Positions 35,068 to 43,778 of a stretch of 64,000 nucleotides of DNA are shown one piece after another (position 1 is the stretch's first letter; every line of letters begins with the position of its first letter). This DNA comes from Armatimonadota bacterium. GTDB lineage: Bacteria > Armatimonadota > Fimbriimonadia > Fimbriimonadales > Fimbriimonadaceae. The notes beneath the pieces are model-generated. The model saw only the letters and a list, made by a program, of their open reading frames with translations. It was not told the origin of the DNA and did no database searches. Location: the NCBI GenBank assembly GCA_037138755.1, contig JBAXHT010000001.1:467805-531804 (forward strand), written 5' to 3'. The position numbers and the translations under genes are program-made.

Positions 35068-37861
35068 ATGGATCCGAACAGCCCTCATCGGGCTTTGCAT
35101 CGTGGCGGCGCATGTCGCTCACGGTGCCGGGCGCATTACAGGCGTTTCAGTTCTGAAAGTCGGTAAAGGTGTGCAAGTTCTGATCCAAGGGTCAGACCTA
35201 GGCAAACCGAGAGCCGAGTTCCTGAATACTGCAACCCAGTACGCGCTCGAATTTGACGCTAAGCTATCGCTGAAGAGCGATAAGCTGAACATCTGGCAGA
35301 ACGGATTGGAAACAATCCAGCCTGTCTTCAGTAGTGGAAAAACAGTTCTGAAGTTCAAGTTCACCGAGCCAATCAACGCAGTTCTCGCAACTGACAAGAA
35401 GGGCGTCAGCGTGAGCTTTGAACCAGCGGAGCTTCTTCTGCTCAAGATGATGACCACCGAAGGTAAGGCAGCTGCGAAGTTCGCTTCTAGCTCCAAGCCA
35501 AGCGGCAAGATTCTGCCCAAGACTCCCCCGAGAGTTGAAGCCGCCGTTGAGTACTTCAAGACTCCGGAGTCGAAGGCGACCATCACGGTGGAAAGGCCCA
35601 CAGCTTTTCTTAATCGAGCGATGTCCACTGGCACTCCGACGACCCTGCCCGCCATTCGGAACTTCGGCCCTTTTGTACCAAAGCTCGCTGAGCAGAAGCC
35701 TACAGAGCAAAAGCCAACGGCCGCACAACCATTTCGGAACGAACCCTCAAAGGGCACGGCTACGAAGGGTGTAACGGTCGGAAAGGGAGACGACATCCGA
35801 GTTTCGCTCGACTTTGTTGACACCCAGATTGTCAACATCGTCAAATCGCTTGCGCTCCAAACCCGCGTGAATATCGTAACTTCGCCCGACGTCACCGGAA
35901 AATTGACCGTCAAGTTGGACAAAGTCAGCGTTAAAGACGCTCTCAACCTTGTCACTTCGCTGGCGGGGCTCAAATATGCCCAAGTAGGACGGACTTACAT
36001 CGTCACCACCGAATCCAAGTTCCTTGAGACGCTTCGCGCGGTTCAAGGTCCAAGAGAAGATACAGTGATGTCTCGAGTCGTTCCTGTCTTCAGCGGCCAG
36101 ACCATGCAGATCAAACTTGCAGTTCTCAAATCGGTTTCCTCCGAGAACTCATTTGGTCGATTTGAGCTGGTACTCCCCTCTGAACGAACTGCTCTGAACG
36201 CTGGTCCAGCTGCTTCCAACGACAAAGATGGCAAGCTCCCTGCTGGCCAATCCCAAGCCGGAAGTGATAGCGATCCGTACGTCATGCTCATTGGTTCTCC
36301 GGGGCGGCTCGACGAAATCGAGGCACTCGTGCGATCCATTGATCGGCAGCTCTGCACGGCGCTCGGAATCAAACCTCCTAAAGTGGTCGATTCGATCGTG
36401 AAGTCATACAACGTCCACGGCGGTCGAGCCATCGATCTGATCGAGGCTCTTGCCGGAAAAGGCAAAACAAACGTCGGAAACGTCGAGTGCTTCGCCACTC
36501 CGACCACCAGCATCTCCAAACAGACGATCGTCCTAAAAGGCTTCGTCGATGAGGTTGAGCAGGTGCTCAGCGCCTTCCAGGAGCTGGACAGCGACGAAGC
36601 GGCAACGATGACGGAGTTCCAGGTCGCTGACCTCAAATACTCCGACCCTCGAGCGGTTCGCGAAGCATTAATCTCAAACATCCCGGGTTTATCAGTTGTC
36701 ATCGCGCCAAACGCGGTGCTCAACCCAAAGGTCTACCAAGAAGATCGGATGAGGAATCAGGCTGAGCAGCGTGGCACCGACACACCGGCACCTCAAGGTG
36801 GTGGAACTCAGACGGCAGCCATGCAAAACGGCGCTGGTGGCGGTCAACAGCAGCAGCAGCAAGGGGCGGGCGGTCAGCAGCAACAGCTCAAGTCTGACAA
36901 GACTGACTCAAGCACCGGTCTCATTCTTCCGTTCGACGAGTTTGAAGCGGTTGGAATGCCGATGCGACTTATCATGAAAGGTAGCAAGGACCAAGTCGAC
37001 CGAGCCATGCAGCTCATCCAACAGTTCGACGTGGCTCCGCGCCAAGTCTCGCTTGAAATGCGGGTCATGGAAGTCAGCCGGGAAGAGCTTCTTCGGGTCG
37101 GCATCGACTGGAACTTGTTCACCAGCGGAGCGATCAAGACGATCCGTCTGAACAATCCCTCCTCGGGAACCAACAACCGAATTGGCGTCAGCGTCCAGGG
37201 CAGCGATGTCTCAGGTGACGTCTCGGCAATCCTCGATTCGATCTCGAACGGTAGCCGACTCATCTCTAGGCCAAACCTAATCTGTAATGATGGACGAGCG
37301 AACGAGGTCTTCGTCGGTGACGTGATTCGCTACATCGAGTCGATCATCAGCGGCCAGAACGGTCCTTCGGTCACCCAAGGAACGGTCAGCACCGGCGTCC
37401 GACTCGCGGCCTATCCACGGCTCGGCGGCGACGGAACGATCAACCTCGACCTCCGAACCAAAGTGGTCTACCTTAAGGGCTGGGAAGTCGTGAGCCAAAT
37501 CGGCGGACGACTGCCTCAGACAAGCGAGCGAACCGCTCAGAACTCGATCACGCTCAAGGATGGCGAAACTTTCGCTATCGGCGGCCTGATTCAGCAAGAA
37601 GACCGAAAGTCGATGACTGGATTGCCAATCCTCAAGGATCTGCCCATCTTCGGCCAGTTCTTCCGAAGCACCTCAACCGACAAGGTCAAGACCGAGATGG
37701 TCATCTTTGTCACCGCAAAGATGCTGAACCAAGGTCAACAAAAGACCCTGCCCATGGAGAAGGATACGTCGATCAATCACGACGGATCGTTCAAAAACGG
37801 GCAGGCGTTGATCAACACCGAAAGCCCAATCAAGATGGGCAAGAAAGGAGGCAAGAACTAA
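35057..37861 (+). CDS. pilQ: Type IV pilus secretin PilQ
   Basis: 934 residues with a signal peptide (cleavage near AHG-AG). An AMIN-like domain spans about residues 25-125; the STN/N0 domain is near 255-325 (ISLDFVDTQIVNIVKSLALQTRVNIVTSPDV); N1-type repeats follow. A Gln/Gly-rich linker with two Q runs lies at about 590-615. The secretin domain follows: SLEMRVMEVSREELLRVGIDW, then SRPNLICNDGRANEVFVG and the ending KDGETFAIGGLIQQ...GLPILKDLPIFGQFF. It forms the outer-membrane pore for the pilus. It overlaps pilP by 11 nt. Confidence 0.93.
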   Translation: MESKWIRTALIGLCIVAAHVAHGAGRITGVSVLKVGKGVQVLIQGSDLGKPRAEFLNTATQYALEFDAKLSLKSDKLNIWQNGLETIQPVFSSGKTVLKFKFTEPINAVLATDKKGVSVSFEPAELLLLKMMTTEGKAAAKFASSSKPSGKILPKTPPRVEAAVEYFKTPESKATITVERPTAFLNRAMSTGTPTTLPAIRNFGPFVPKLAEQKPTEQKPTAAQPFRNEPSKGTATKGVTVGKGDDIRVSLDFVDTQIVNIVKSLALQTRVNIVTSPDVTGKLTVKLDKVSVKDALNLVTSLAGLKYAQVGRTYIVTTESKFLETLRAVQGPREDTVMSRVVPVFSGQTMQIKLAVLKSVSSENSFGRFELVLPSERTALNAGPAASNDKDGKLPAGQSQAGSDSDPYVMLIGSPGRLDEIEALVRSIDRQLCTALGIKPPKVVDSIVKSYNVHGGRAIDLIEALAGKGKTNVGNVECFATPTTSISKQTIVLKGFVDEVEQVLSAFQELDSDEAATMTEFQVADLKYSDPRAVREALISNIPGLSVVIAPNAVLNPKVYQEDRMRNQAEQRGTDTPAPQGGGTQTAAMQNGAGGGQQQQQQGAGGQQQQLKSDKTDSSTGLILPFDEFEAVGMPMRLIMKGSKDQVDRAMQLIQQFDVAPRQVSLEMRVMEVSREELLRVGIDWNLFTSGAIKTIRLNNPSSGTNNRIGVSVQGSDVSGDVSAILDSISNGSRLISRPNLICNDGRANEVFVGDVIRYIESIISGQNGPSVTQGTVSTGVRLAAYPRLGGDGTINLDLRTKVVYLKGWEVVSQIGGRLPQTSERTAQNSITLKDGETFAIGGLIQQEDRKSMTGLPILKDLPIFGQFFRSTSTDKVKTEMVIFVTAKMLNQGQQKTLPMEKDTSINHDGSFKNGQALINTESPIKMGKKGGKN

Positions 37862-38262
37862 TGAAACGAGTTGCAATCGCAATCTTCGGCCTCGCCCTCC
37901 TTTCGGGGTGCGGCGGATCGGGGAACACAGCCCTACTTCCTAGCCTCTACGCTGGGAAATGGAGCGGAACTTGGGCAAGCGGCGACGCGAACGATAATGG
38001 CAACATGTCGTTCATTGTCACTACCGACGGCAGTCTGTCTGGAACGATGAACGATAAGCTCGGTGCAACGGGCACCGTCGCCGGATTTGTCAACAAGTCG
38101 GGCAGTCTCACTGCGGTCACTAGCTTCCCAACTGGCGGCAACATGGTCATCGGTGGAACCGTGACCACCAACGGAGGCAGACTCGTCGGCAGCTTTAGCT
38201 ATACACGTCTCGGCGTGAACTACGGGGGCAACTTCGATGTTGGCCCTTCAGGAGGAGGTTAG
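37861..38262 (+). CDS. Small lipoprotein downstream of pilQ
   Basis: 133 residues. MKRVAIAIFGLALLSGCGGSG is a lipoprotein signal with lipobox L-S-G-C. The mature part is a small Gly/Thr-rich beta fold (WSGTWASGDANDNGNMSFIVTTDGSLSGTMND), similar in style to lipocalin-like stress domains. The ATG shares one base with the pilQ stop, so it is in the pil operon and may be an envelope accessory of the pilus. No named family recognised. Confidence 0.72.
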   Translation: MKRVAIAIFGLALLSGCGGSGNTALLPSLYAGKWSGTWASGDANDNGNMSFIVTTDGSLSGTMNDKLGATGTVAGFVNKSGSLTAVTSFPTGGNMVIGGTVTTNGGRLVGSFSYTRLGVNYGGNFDVGPSGGG

Positions 38263-38265
38263 ACC

Positions 38266-39219
38266 ATGAAAGGAATCAAAATCAGCGTGGCGATTCTCGC
38301 CCTAGCATTCGTCGGCTGTGGTGGACAAGGCGGAGCCGGAACCGGCTTTCCCGATCCTCCAATCGCGTCGGTCCTCCGGGCAACCGGACCAGGAGTTAAC
38401 GGTGGGACGGCACTCCGCACCTACCTCGCTGGGGACACCTGGGAATATGAAGTTTCCGGAACGATGCTGCGCGAAGAGTTTGACGAAAGTGCGACGAGAG
38501 TCAGCCGGAATCAAGGGCCGGTGAGTGGGTCAATGACACGGACGATCACCTCGGTGAACATCCAGGGCATCGGACCTTGCTTCAAAGTTACTGATGCACT
38601 CACCTACAAACTCAACGGCGGGCTCCCGACTGTGGAAGTTTTGGAGACCTACATGACGCAAGCGGTTGGGGGAGCGGTCACCATGCAGGGTCGGCGACAG
38701 AACAATGCCAATACGGCTCCTGGTTTGACCGGTTCACCTCAAGCGTGGCTACCGGGCACGTTCGGCGCAGGTGCCAACGTAGGCGGAGCTGGGCAGTTCA
38801 ATAACACCCAGACTGGTTATCCCGCAACCACCTTCGACATCTCGACTGCGTTCGCGGTGACCGGTGCGAGCACGGTTGTTGCCGACGTTGATCCCGTGTT
38901 CAACACATGGCGCGCGCTGTACACCGATACAATGCACAATAACTGGGATGTCTTGGCTTGGTTCAAGGCGTTCAATATAGCTAACGGGTTTGTGTTCAAG
39001 ACCCGAGAAGATATCAGCTCGACGGACGAATGGTCGCCAGTGCTTGGCGCACCGGTGTCGCGAAAGTACAATTCAACCCGAATTGACTCCGTTATCCATG
39101 GCTCGATCAACTATACGCCGCCAACCTCGACGACCGCAGAAGCGATCCAGTACACCTACCACACGATCAATCGAACGTTGAACCTGGACATGGTGCTCAA
39201 GCGACGATCGCTTCAGTAG
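38266..39219 (+). CDS. Lipoprotein, last gene of the pil operon
   Basis: 317 residues with an N-terminal lipoprotein signal (ISVAILALAFVGCGG). The mature part has long beta strands, with YLAGDTWEYEVSGTM near residue 45 and TSVNIQGIGPCFKVTDALTY. Function unknown. AGGAGG lies seven bases before the ATG and the gene follows the previous lipoprotein by 3 nt, so it is co-transcribed with pilMNOPQ. The stop overlaps the convergent acyltransferase gene by 7 nt. Confidence 0.7.
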   Translation: MKGIKISVAILALAFVGCGGQGGAGTGFPDPPIASVLRATGPGVNGGTALRTYLAGDTWEYEVSGTMLREEFDESATRVSRNQGPVSGSMTRTITSVNIQGIGPCFKVTDALTYKLNGGLPTVEVLETYMTQAVGGAVTMQGRRQNNANTAPGLTGSPQAWLPGTFGAGANVGGAGQFNNTQTGYPATTFDISTAFAVTGASTVVADVDPVFNTWRALYTDTMHNNWDVLAWFKAFNIANGFVFKTREDISSTDEWSPVLGAPVSRKYNSTRIDSVIHGSINYTPPTSTTAEAIQYTYHTINRTLNLDMVLKRRSLQ

Positions 39220-40526
39220 AGCTTCACCTTCTTACGGCGCTTAGAGGCATCTCGCTTACGGGGTGCCTTTTTGTTTTCGCCTTCTAGGTAAGCGTAGCTC
39301 TCCATCGCTGCGACTTCCAAAGGGCGTAAAGGAAGTTGATACGGCTTGAAATCGGGTTCGCTATTCCCCGCAGGGAGGTACGACTTCACAAACGGTCGCT
39401 CGAACACCCAAGAGAACGCCAGGGAGACTACGACGATAACGGGCAGCGCGAGGGTGACAAGGTAAGTCGTCTCCATCTCCGGACTCGACGCCCAACTCGG
39501 GCGGTTGACATATAGAACTTGTAGCAGCGGATGATGAATCAGATACAAGCTGTAGCTCGCCACACCAATCCGAACGAGCCACCTCGCACTCAACGCCCGC
39601 TGTGCAAGCCCCCCTGGAGAGATCGTGGCCGAATACAGAAATGCCGCCGTCGCGAAGCCGCAGGTCAGGTCGCTGGCAATCAGCGTGGTTGAGTCCAGGC
39701 TCTTCCCCACTACCGCCTGTTGGTAGACCATGTAAAACGTCGCGATGAATCCTGACCAAAAGATTGCAAAGCCGTACGCGGGCTTCAGACCCTTTACTGG
39801 GTCTGGCCGGTGCGCGTAATGCGCCGCCATCATCCCCGCTACGAATAGGATTGCGAACCAAGAGTACATCTTCGCCGCGCCAGGAACAAATGCCGCGACC
39901 AGCAAAGATGGAATCGCGGTGAGGATCAGCAGCGCAACTGGCGACCGCTTCTGCATCACCAAGATCAGCCACGGGAACAGTAGGTAAAGCTGGGCTTCAA
40001 TCGAGATGCTCCACAGCGCGCCATTGATGCGGTACATCCAGTCCATGGAGAGGTTCTGAAGCAGGAAGATGTGAGCAAGAAGGCTATCCAGGGTGACCGG
40101 CATGCCACTGGACGCCTTAACGTAGGTGTCGAACGGACGGATGTCTTTGTTTGGCCAAGTCACCCAGTAGCAAACGGCCACTGAGAGTAGTAGCGTCGCG
40201 TAGTAGGCGGGAAGAATACGCAAGGTTCGCCGCTTAAAGAATCCTCCGAGTCCGTAGACCCTGCCGTCGCCTCGCTGAAACAGCCCGTATTGGAGGCAGA
40301 AACCGGACAAGACGATGAACGCGGCAACCGCCAAGTGTCCGTTCCGAAACGCGCCCATTGCATTCGCAAGAAACGTCCCCTGCGTCTGGTTAAACCTTGC
40401 GGAATCGGATGGAATGACCATCGAGCAAAAGTGACTCAGTACGACGTACAAAGCGGCCAAAGCCCGAATTCCTTCAATGAATTCGAGCTTCGCACTGGTC
40501 TCCGTAAATCGTTTGGCCTTTCTCAA
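39213..40526 (-). CDS. Acyltransferase family 3 (OafA/YrhL-type) membrane protein
   Basis: 437 residues with about ten helices. KLEFIEGIRALAALYVVLSHF near the start carries the family Arg and His, and RRTLRILPAYYATLLLS and NGALWSISIEAQLYLLFPWLI are the next conserved blocks. Such proteins acetylate sugars or lipids in envelope polysaccharides. The C-terminal 45 residues are soluble and end in a strongly basic tail. The start is a TTG at 40526, as no ATG fits the family start. It diverges from the PrcB-like gene. Confidence 0.88.
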   Translation of the reverse strand: MRKAKRFTETSAKLEFIEGIRALAALYVVLSHFCSMVIPSDSARFNQTQGTFLANAMGAFRNGHLAVAAFIVLSGFCLQYGLFQRGDGRVYGLGGFFKRRTLRILPAYYATLLLSVAVCYWVTWPNKDIRPFDTYVKASSGMPVTLDSLLAHIFLLQNLSMDWMYRINGALWSISIEAQLYLLFPWLILVMQKRSPVALLILTAIPSLLVAAFVPGAAKMYSWFAILFVAGMMAAHYAHRPDPVKGLKPAYGFAIFWSGFIATFYMVYQQAVVGKSLDSTTLIASDLTCGFATAAFLYSATISPGGLAQRALSARWLVRIGVASYSLYLIHHPLLQVLYVNRPSWASSPEMETTYLVTLALPVIVVVSLAFSWVFERPFVKSYLPAGNSEPDFKPYQLPLRPLEVAAMESYAYLEGENKKAPRKRDASKRRKKVKLY

Positions 40527-40560
40527 GCTGATTCGTAACCTATCGATACTGCAATCGTCG

Positions 40561-40566
40561 TACCAT
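40561..40566 (+). promoter_or_regulatory. TANNNT element (TACCAT) 6 nt before the PrcB-like ATG
   Basis: TACCAT, six bases, then ATG at 40573. It fits the same spacing as the other suspected leaderless starts in this window, though TACCAT is a weak -10 hexamer. Confidence 0.35.
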
Positions 40567-40572
40567 TAAGGC

Positions 40573-41733
40573 ATGAATACGGTTCGAGTTGCGTTTGGGT
40601 TAATTATGATTGCTTTGTCGGCGGTCGTTCTTGGGCAGAATGTCTCCTACCGAACAATTGCTTCGGGCAACAACGCCACTGAAAAACAGCAACGGATGTT
40701 CCAGATTACCGACCAAGGCGCGCTTGAAAATTACTTACTCATCGCCCAATCTAACAGCCGACCCAAGGTGGACTTCTTTAAGGATCGGGTCGTTGCTGTT
40801 TTTCTCGGTACTCGGTCATCGGGTGGCTATTCGGCCTCGGTCAGCAAGGTTTCTGTCGCGGCAAGCGTCGCAACTATCGAAGTCACCGAATCCACGCCGG
40901 CAGCGGGTGAGATGACAACTCAAGCCCTGACCAGCCCTTGGGTCATGATCGCCATCGACCGTTCTGTACTTGAATTCAAACTCAAGGTCACAAAAGTTCA
41001 AAAGGATGGCGGCATCATGGTCGGGCCGTACACAACCTGGTACCCCGGCTATTGGAATCCCTGCTGTGACGGCTACTACGACGGTTTTTACAACCCGTTC
41101 GGTCAGGTCTTTTACACTCAGCAGACGTTCAACTACTGGGTCCAACAATCTGGGTTCAGTTACAACTCCGCTGGATTATCGTTCAACTTCCAAACTTCGG
41201 CGCTTGCGATCGTCTCGATTGGGCGTTTCAGCCAAGGTTTCAACTGCGCCGTCGAAAACGTCGTTTACAACCAAGGGGCGGCAAAAGTCTGGGTTCGCAG
41301 ATCTTCGGTTCAGCAACAGCAACGCGGGGCTCGTTGGTTCGGCGTGGGCGTCGATCGATCTGCTAGATCGATCGCAACTGAGTATTTTGACGATTCCTCC
41401 CTGGTTCTTGGCTATCAAGGTGACGCCCTGATGCGGGCTTCGCAGGTTGGCGTGATGCTCACGGCTCAGCAGCTTCGTTCCCTGCCTTCGTCCGTGACGG
41501 TGAAGGGGTATTCACCGAACACTGAAAACGTGGCGGCGATTACACTCGCTCCGCAAAACCGAAAGGGCTACAAGTTTGAGGGTGTTGCTTACCGAGGCAA
41601 CCAAGCGGTAGCGCTCTTCTCCCGGCCCGCCGCGACTCCAGATACGAAGGCTCAGACTTACTTGATACGTGTTCCAAGAGGAATCAGTTCAGTGAGTATC
41701 GAAGAGATGCCAGCAAAAAAGGCCATCCGTTAA
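40573..41733 (+). CDS. Exported protein with PrcB-like domain
   Basis: 386 residues with a signal peptide (cleavage near VLG-QN). Residues about 60-135 resemble the C-terminal domain of PrcB, a protease-complex subunit: VAVFLGTRSSGGYSASVSKVSV and ESTPAAGEMTTQALTSPWVMIAID. The centre is Tyr/Phe/Pro-rich (YPGYWNPCCDGYYDGFYNPFG). The rest has no recognised family. Probably an envelope protein of unknown task. The stop overlaps the convergent nitroreductase gene by four bases. Confidence 0.65.
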   Translation: MNTVRVAFGLIMIALSAVVLGQNVSYRTIASGNNATEKQQRMFQITDQGALENYLLIAQSNSRPKVDFFKDRVVAVFLGTRSSGGYSASVSKVSVAASVATIEVTESTPAAGEMTTQALTSPWVMIAIDRSVLEFKLKVTKVQKDGGIMVGPYTTWYPGYWNPCCDGYYDGFYNPFGQVFYTQQTFNYWVQQSGFSYNSAGLSFNFQTSALAIVSIGRFSQGFNCAVENVVYNQGAAKVWVRRSSVQQQQRGARWFGVGVDRSARSIATEYFDDSSLVLGYQGDALMRASQVGVMLTAQQLRSLPSSVTVKGYSPNTENVAAITLAPQNRKGYKFEGVAYRGNQAVALFSRPAATPDTKAQTYLIRVPRGISSVSIEEMPAKKAIR

Positions 41734-42524
41734 CGGTTGGCGAGGCCCTGCCGATTCAAAAACTCCCTCAACTTCTCACGACCCGAGAGCCCTTCATCGC
41801 GGGTGCGAGCCGCATTCTTTTGTGACCACGGAACGTCGGTTGACATGCCCTGGGTTCCAAAGAATTCCCCGGCACGGGAGTCGTATTCGCTCGGATCGAG
41901 CGACTCGCCGTAGACCTCTTCAAACCAGACTTGATCCTGCCCAAGTCTTGGCTTGATCTCAGCATTCGCCGTCTCGGCCGGAACTCCGATACACAGCCCA
42001 AAAACCGGCGCAACGCGCTCAGGGAGCCGAAGCAACTCTTTGATCGTGTACGGCTGGTTTCGCAAACCGCCAATGTAGCAAATCCCGAAACCAAGTGCCT
42101 CCGCCGCACAAACCATTCGCTCTGCCGCAAGAGCGGCATCAATGACGGCGACCGTATACATTTCAATCGTGTCCAGCCCGCTTGGAACCTCTCCAGCGTA
42201 TTCTGACAACCGGTGTAGATCGGCTAAGAATGCAAAGAACAGAGGGGCCGTTACAACTTGCTTCTGTTGACCACAAGCTTCGGCAATCGCTGCGCGCTTG
42301 ACGGGATCTTTTACCGAAACAACGGACCAGCTCTGCAAGTTGCTACTCGTTGCGGCGGATTGCGCAGCCGCAACTAATCCTTGGACCATCGAATCCGGAA
42401 TCGGCTGATCAGCAAATCGCCGGACCGAGCGGTGGGCTAATAGAGAACCGATCTCATCGAGTGAAAACCCAGCTTCGGAGCCAAACCGCTTCTGCCAAGC
42501 GGCCTCAAATGTCTCGCCGAACAT
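41730..42524 (-). CDS. NfsA-type nitroreductase family oxidoreductase
   Basis: 264 residues. LLAHRSVRRFADQPIPDSMVQGLVAAAQSAATSSNLQSW is the FMN-binding start of oxygen-insensitive NAD(P)H nitroreductases, and LGFGICYIGGLRN and LPERVAPVFGLCIGVPAE follow. It should reduce nitroaromatics or quinones using NADPH. It starts 2 nt after the stop of the small membrane-protein gene, third in a unit with 42751-43497 and 42527-42754. Confidence 0.87.
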   Translation of the reverse strand: MFGETFEAAWQKRFGSEAGFSLDEIGSLLAHRSVRRFADQPIPDSMVQGLVAAAQSAATSSNLQSWSVVSVKDPVKRAAIAEACGQQKQVVTAPLFFAFLADLHRLSEYAGEVPSGLDTIEMYTVAVIDAALAAERMVCAAEALGFGICYIGGLRNQPYTIKELLRLPERVAPVFGLCIGVPAETANAEIKPRLGQDQVWFEEVYGESLDPSEYDSRAGEFFGTQGMSTDVPWSQKNAARTRDEGLSGREKLREFLNRQGLANR

Positions 42525-42526
42525 GA

Positions 42527-42754
42527 TCAGCGATGACCCTGAGCTTCGCGCTCCTTCATCCGATCCATGTCAACCTGCTTTTCCTGAGCGAGTGCCTTTT
42601 TACTCAGTGCGTTGCCCCAGGCCCGACCGCCGTAATAGGTTGCGGCAAGGCAGAAGACGAAGAATAGCAACGTTCCGACCACAAAGCCGATCGCGAACTT
42701 CTTGCCGTTGATTGGCTTAGGCGGGCTAAACATCCCCGGATTCTGTTCACTCAT
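42527..42754 (-). CDS. Small single-pass membrane protein
   Basis: 75 residues: Pro-rich cytoplasmic start (MSEQNPGMFSPPKPINGKKF), one membrane helix at about residues 22-44, and a charged helical tail (SKKALAQEKQVDMDRMKEREAQ). No family recognised. It overlaps the stop of the preceding rhomboid-like gene by ATGA. Confidence 0.65.
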   Translation of the reverse strand: MSEQNPGMFSPPKPINGKKFAIGFVVGTLLFFVFCLAATYYGGRAWGNALSKKALAQEKQVDMDRMKEREAQGHR

Positions 42755-43497
42755 TTCTTTTCGTCCTCTAGACTCCCCTCAAACAGTCTACGCAATCGCT
42801 CACGCTCCGCTCGCTCCTGCTCGCGTAAAAACACATCGCTTAAGTAGGCGTCTTCTTTAACTTTCTGGGCTTTAGTTTGCTTCACGGCGCAGGCAGAATG
42901 ATGTGAGTATCCGTATCGGATAGGGAGCCGATTCGAAGCGTACAAGAAAGCCGCCAGACAACTGGCAAGCGAAAGGATTCCCAAAGGCAGGTTTCCTGCG
43001 CCGTACGTGACCAGAACGGACGCCACACCAAGCCAACCAATCCACATCGCTTTGACGGGGATTAGACCAAAAACCATGACGCAGGCGTTTGGTTGACGAG
43101 TCGCCCAGATAACGGTCAGAGCTGAGTTGACGATCAGGATTCCAGAAAGCGGCTGCCGAAGGATAACAAACGGCAAGAGACTGAGCACAGTGATAATGCC
43201 CAAAATGATTCCGAATCGCGCCGGCGTGTGATCCCGCTCGACACTCCCACCGACCATGACAAGCCAGAGAGGCAAAAAGACGAGGGCGAGCGGTCCCAAG
43301 TTGTTGACGAAGAGGAATGTAATTGCCGTCCAGATTTTCGGCAAAAGCGCGCCGTCAAATCCGAATAGATTAAGCATGAATCGAGATGAGCCAAGAGTCA
43401 GTACAGCACCCAGAATGACTACCGCAGTCAGACCGATAGTGACCGGAGTCCGTCGTCCAGCATCTCCAAACAAGGAACTGAGTTGGGGCTTCGCCAT
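42751..43497 (-). CDS. Rhomboid-like membrane protein, no catalytic motif
   Basis: 248 residues with about six helices and a charged cytoplasmic tail. WTAITFLFVNNLGPLALVFLPLWLV and IVNSALTVIWATRQPNACVMVFGLIPVKAMW resemble rhomboid/Der1/TMEM115-like folds, but the rhomboid GxSG serine is absent, so proteolysis is not expected. CATAAT lies 8 nt before the ATG without a ribosome site. It heads a three-gene unit with the small membrane protein and the nitroreductase, and diverges from the riboswitch-controlled exporter operon. Confidence 0.6.
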   Translation of the reverse strand: MAKPQLSSLFGDAGRRTPVTIGLTAVVILGAVLTLGSSRFMLNLFGFDGALLPKIWTAITFLFVNNLGPLALVFLPLWLVMVGGSVERDHTPARFGIILGIITVLSLLPFVILRQPLSGILIVNSALTVIWATRQPNACVMVFGLIPVKAMWIGWLGVASVLVTYGAGNLPLGILSLASCLAAFLYASNRLPIRYGYSHHSACAVKQTKAQKVKEDAYLSDVFLREQERAERERLRRLFEGSLEDEKK

Positions 43498-43588
43498 ACA
43501 GTTCTATTATGGATGAACCCATTCAACTCATTATGATTCAGTCAAATCCCTGAATCTAGACCGTAAAGTGCAGATTGACGAAACGACT

Positions 43589-43731
43589 GCCCCCAAAACC
43601 ACGTTATCTAACGCGAAAGGGAGTAACTGGTCGGGCAAAGTCGCCCGAGGCATGGGTTCGTCAGTACGGGTGAAAACCCCGGATCCATGAGCAGCCTGAG
43701 ATTTGGCGTGCGCAGTGAGACTTTTGGGGGC
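43589..43731 (+). promoter_or_regulatory. Outer 10-bp pairing around the riboswitch
   Basis: GCCCCCAAAA (43589-43598) is perfectly complementary to TTTTGGGGGC (43722-43731). The 3' half shares its T residues with the 3' strand of P1, so the outer pairing either competes with P1 or extends it, with the small CGTTA/TAACG hairpin (43602-43613) bulged between. A second hairpin, GAAACAGC/GCTGGTTC (43732-43750), follows directly. These are the likely parts of the expression platform. Confidence 0.6.
43616..43725 (+). promoter_or_regulatory. yybP-ykoY (Mn2+-sensing) riboswitch aptamer
   Basis: The element can be aligned block by block with the Lactococcus lactis yybP-ykoY aptamer as I remember it. 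P1 is AAAG (43616-43619) with CTTT (43721-43724). Loop L1 is GGAGTAAC. A hairpin TCGGGC/GCCCGA (43631-43648) follows, then a stem CATGG/CCATG (43651-43655, 43685-43689) enclosing the conserved L3 sequence CGTCAGTAC and a GGGT-GAAA-ACCC hairpin. A further hairpin (43691-43711) leads to the conserved 3' segment GCAGTGAGAC. This class binds Mn2+ between L1 and L3 and normally turns on Mn export genes. Here the next gene is a TolC channel. There is no U-tract, so control is probably at translation. Confidence 0.82.
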
Positions 43732-43778
43732 GAAACAGCCTAGCTGGTTCGTCACATCTTGTTGAGGTTTCCCATTAG

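Noticed and set aside
36846-36900. CAG/CAA tract in pilQ as a phase-variable microsatellite
   Set aside because: The triplets are mixed (caa, cag) and length change would stay in frame, so on/off switching is not expected.
43600-43735. Cobalamin riboswitch (GGGTGAAAACCCC resembles part of the B12 box region)
   Set aside because: The other B12-box parts are missing, whereas all segments of the yybP-ykoY class align in order.
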